A stretch of DNA of 64,000 nucleotides from JAEEJA01 sp036343175 (lineage in GTDB: Bacteria > Bacillota > Clostridia > Lachnospirales > Lachnospiraceae): NCBI GenBank assembly GCA_036343175.1, contig JAZASR010000002.1, positions 1 through 64,000 of the forward strand, written 5' to 3'. The stretch's first letter is position 1, and every line of letters starts with the position of its first letter. The notes under the pieces were generated by a model. The model ran no database searches. It was not told the DNA's origin and was given only the letters and a program-made list of their open reading frames with translations. Of the stretch, positions 63,160 through 64,000 are shown in pieces. The translations under genes were made by a program, and so were the position numbers.

Positions 63160-64000
63160 TTATGAGTTCACTTTTATGCGGACGTACTTCTTCTTGCCGC
63201 GCTTAAGGATAATACCATCACCCTTTAAGTCATCCACAGAGAATGAAGCCTTTGGATCTGTGATCTTATCACCGTTGGCGCTTACACCGCCCTGGGTGAG
63301 ATTACGTCTGGCGTCGCCATTGGAACTGGCAAGTCCGGCTTTTACAAGAGCTGAAAGAATACCGATGGAGCCGTCAGTCATATCATCAGGAGTGATGATA
63401 ACTTCAGGAATATTCGAAAGGTCGCCGTCACCGGAGAAAAGTGCCTTTGAAGACTCACGTGCGCGCTCCGCCTCTTCACTTCCATGAACAAGGGAAGTAA
63501 GTTCATATGCAAGTACATCCTTGGCATCATTGAGCTTTTCATCCTTATAACGGCTCATCTCATCTATCTGCTCAAGAGGAAGGAACGTAAGCATTTTTAA
63601 GCACTTGATGACATCAGAATCACCGATGTTTCTCCAATATTGATAGAATTCAAATGGGGATGTCTTCTCTGCATCCAGCCATACAGCACCGTTAGCAGTC
63701 TTGCCCATTTTCTTGCCCTCTGAGTTTAAGAGAAGGTTAATAGTCATGGCATATGCATCTTTGCCCAGCTTCTTACGGATGAGCTCGGTACCTGCAAGCA
63801 TATTGGACCATTGGTCATCACCGCCAAACTCCATGTTGCAGCCGTAATCAGTATAAAGCTTATAGAAATCATAGCCCTGCATGAGCATGTAGCTGAACTC
63901 AAAGAATGTAAGTCCGCGCTCCATACGATTGACATATGCTCTTGCACGAAGCATGTCATTAACTGAAAAACAGGTTCCTATTTCCCTCATGAAATCAAGG
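63160..64000 (-). CDS. tyrS: Tyrosyl-tRNA synthetase, C-terminal part (cut by window end)
   Basis: About 280 residues, the frame running off the window edge. The sequence NMEFGGDDQWSNMLAGTELIRKK belongs to the tyrosine and tRNA-binding core. SEGKKMGKTANGAVWLD contains the KMSKS-like loop in the variant KMGKT. The C-terminal S4-type RNA-binding domain is present (IGILSALVKAGLASSNGDARRNLTQGGVSANGDKI). The N-terminal HIGH part lies beyond the window. The first residues visible, DFMREIG, continue beyond 63990 without a stop. Confidence 0.93.
   Translation of the reverse strand, partial: LDFMREIGTCFSVNDMLRARAYVNRMERGLTFFEFSYMLMQGYDFYKLYTDYGCNMEFGGDDQWSNMLAGTELIRKKLGKDAYAMTINLLLNSEGKKMGKTANGAVWLDAEKTSPFEFYQYWRNIGDSDVIKCLKMLTFLPLEQIDEMSRYKDEKLNDAKDVLAYELTSLVHGSEEAERARESSKALFSGDGDLSNIPEVIITPDDMTDGSIGILSALVKAGLASSNGDARRNLTQGGVSANGDKITDPKASFSVDDLKGDGIILKRGKKKYVRIKVNS

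Overview
The window looks like an ordinary chromosomal stretch of a low-to-moderate-GC, motile, anaerobic member of the Clostridia, most likely Lachnospiraceae. This is inferred from gene content, not from a database search. Pointers are a short-form HisG paired with HisZ, an oxygen-independent HemZ, an NfnAB-type electron-bifurcating pair, the cluster rho-rpmE-DUF1385-prmC-prfA, CheV, CDP-glycerol polymerases and typical Gram-positive signals (strong Shine-Dalgarno sites, TTGACA/TATAAT promoters, U-tract terminators). Nearly everything is on the minus strand. The exceptions are the sulfate-activation operon (43.8-47.5 kb) and a malic enzyme gene (61.8-62.9 kb).

Layout. 0-2 kb: a palindromic repeat region and an EAL phosphodiesterase. 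2.3-6.5 kb: nfnB-nfnA, a CYTH-domain protein and metY. 6.8-13.5 kb: histidine operon hisZ-G-D-B-IE, preceded by ilvA. 13.6-20.4 kb: rpsU, plsX, rnc, smc, ftsY. 20.4-21.0 kb: a 614-bp non-coding region holding a large palindrome and a series of hairpins. 21-28.3 kb: alaS, a TraX-like membrane protein, tRNA-Glu(CUC), an HD-GYP protein, hemZ and a metallo-beta-lactamase-fold hydrolase. 28.4-31.1 kb: relA/spoT and a missed 57-aa acidic protein. 31.1-47.5 kb: a surface-polymer and sulfur island. It holds a CDP-glycerol transferase, a GT2, a very large exported 5'-nucleotidase-like protein, a two-domain CDP-glycerol polymerase, tagD and an arylsulfotransferase-family protein, then divergently cysD-cysNC-cysQ. 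47.6-54.3 kb: cheV, an unrecognised membrane protein, folA, an rRNA/tRNA methyltransferase, prfA and prmC. 54.3-59.3 kb: a DUF1385 protein with a huge repetitive tail, rpmE and rho. 59.5-64 kb: a soluble MCP with a FIST-domain partner, malic enzyme and the C-terminal part of tyrS cut by the window end.

Most interesting. (1) A PAPS-forming operon (CysD, CysNC, CysQ) sits divergently against an ASST-type sulfotransferase lacking a signal peptide, which is followed by CDP-glycerol polymer genes. No PAPS or sulfite reductase is nearby, so this may be a sulfation system acting on a surface polymer rather than sulfate assimilation. (2) HisIE carries an extra degenerate HisA/HisF-like barrel at its N-terminus and a HisE-like end without its metal-binding acidic residues. 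(3) A composite palindromic repeat recurs at 0.2, 20.6 and, in part, 63 kb. (4) A FIST protein and a membrane-free MCP form a two-gene operon. (5) U-tract hairpins abut the ribosome-binding sites of metY, relA and the two-domain polymerase, which suggests attenuation.
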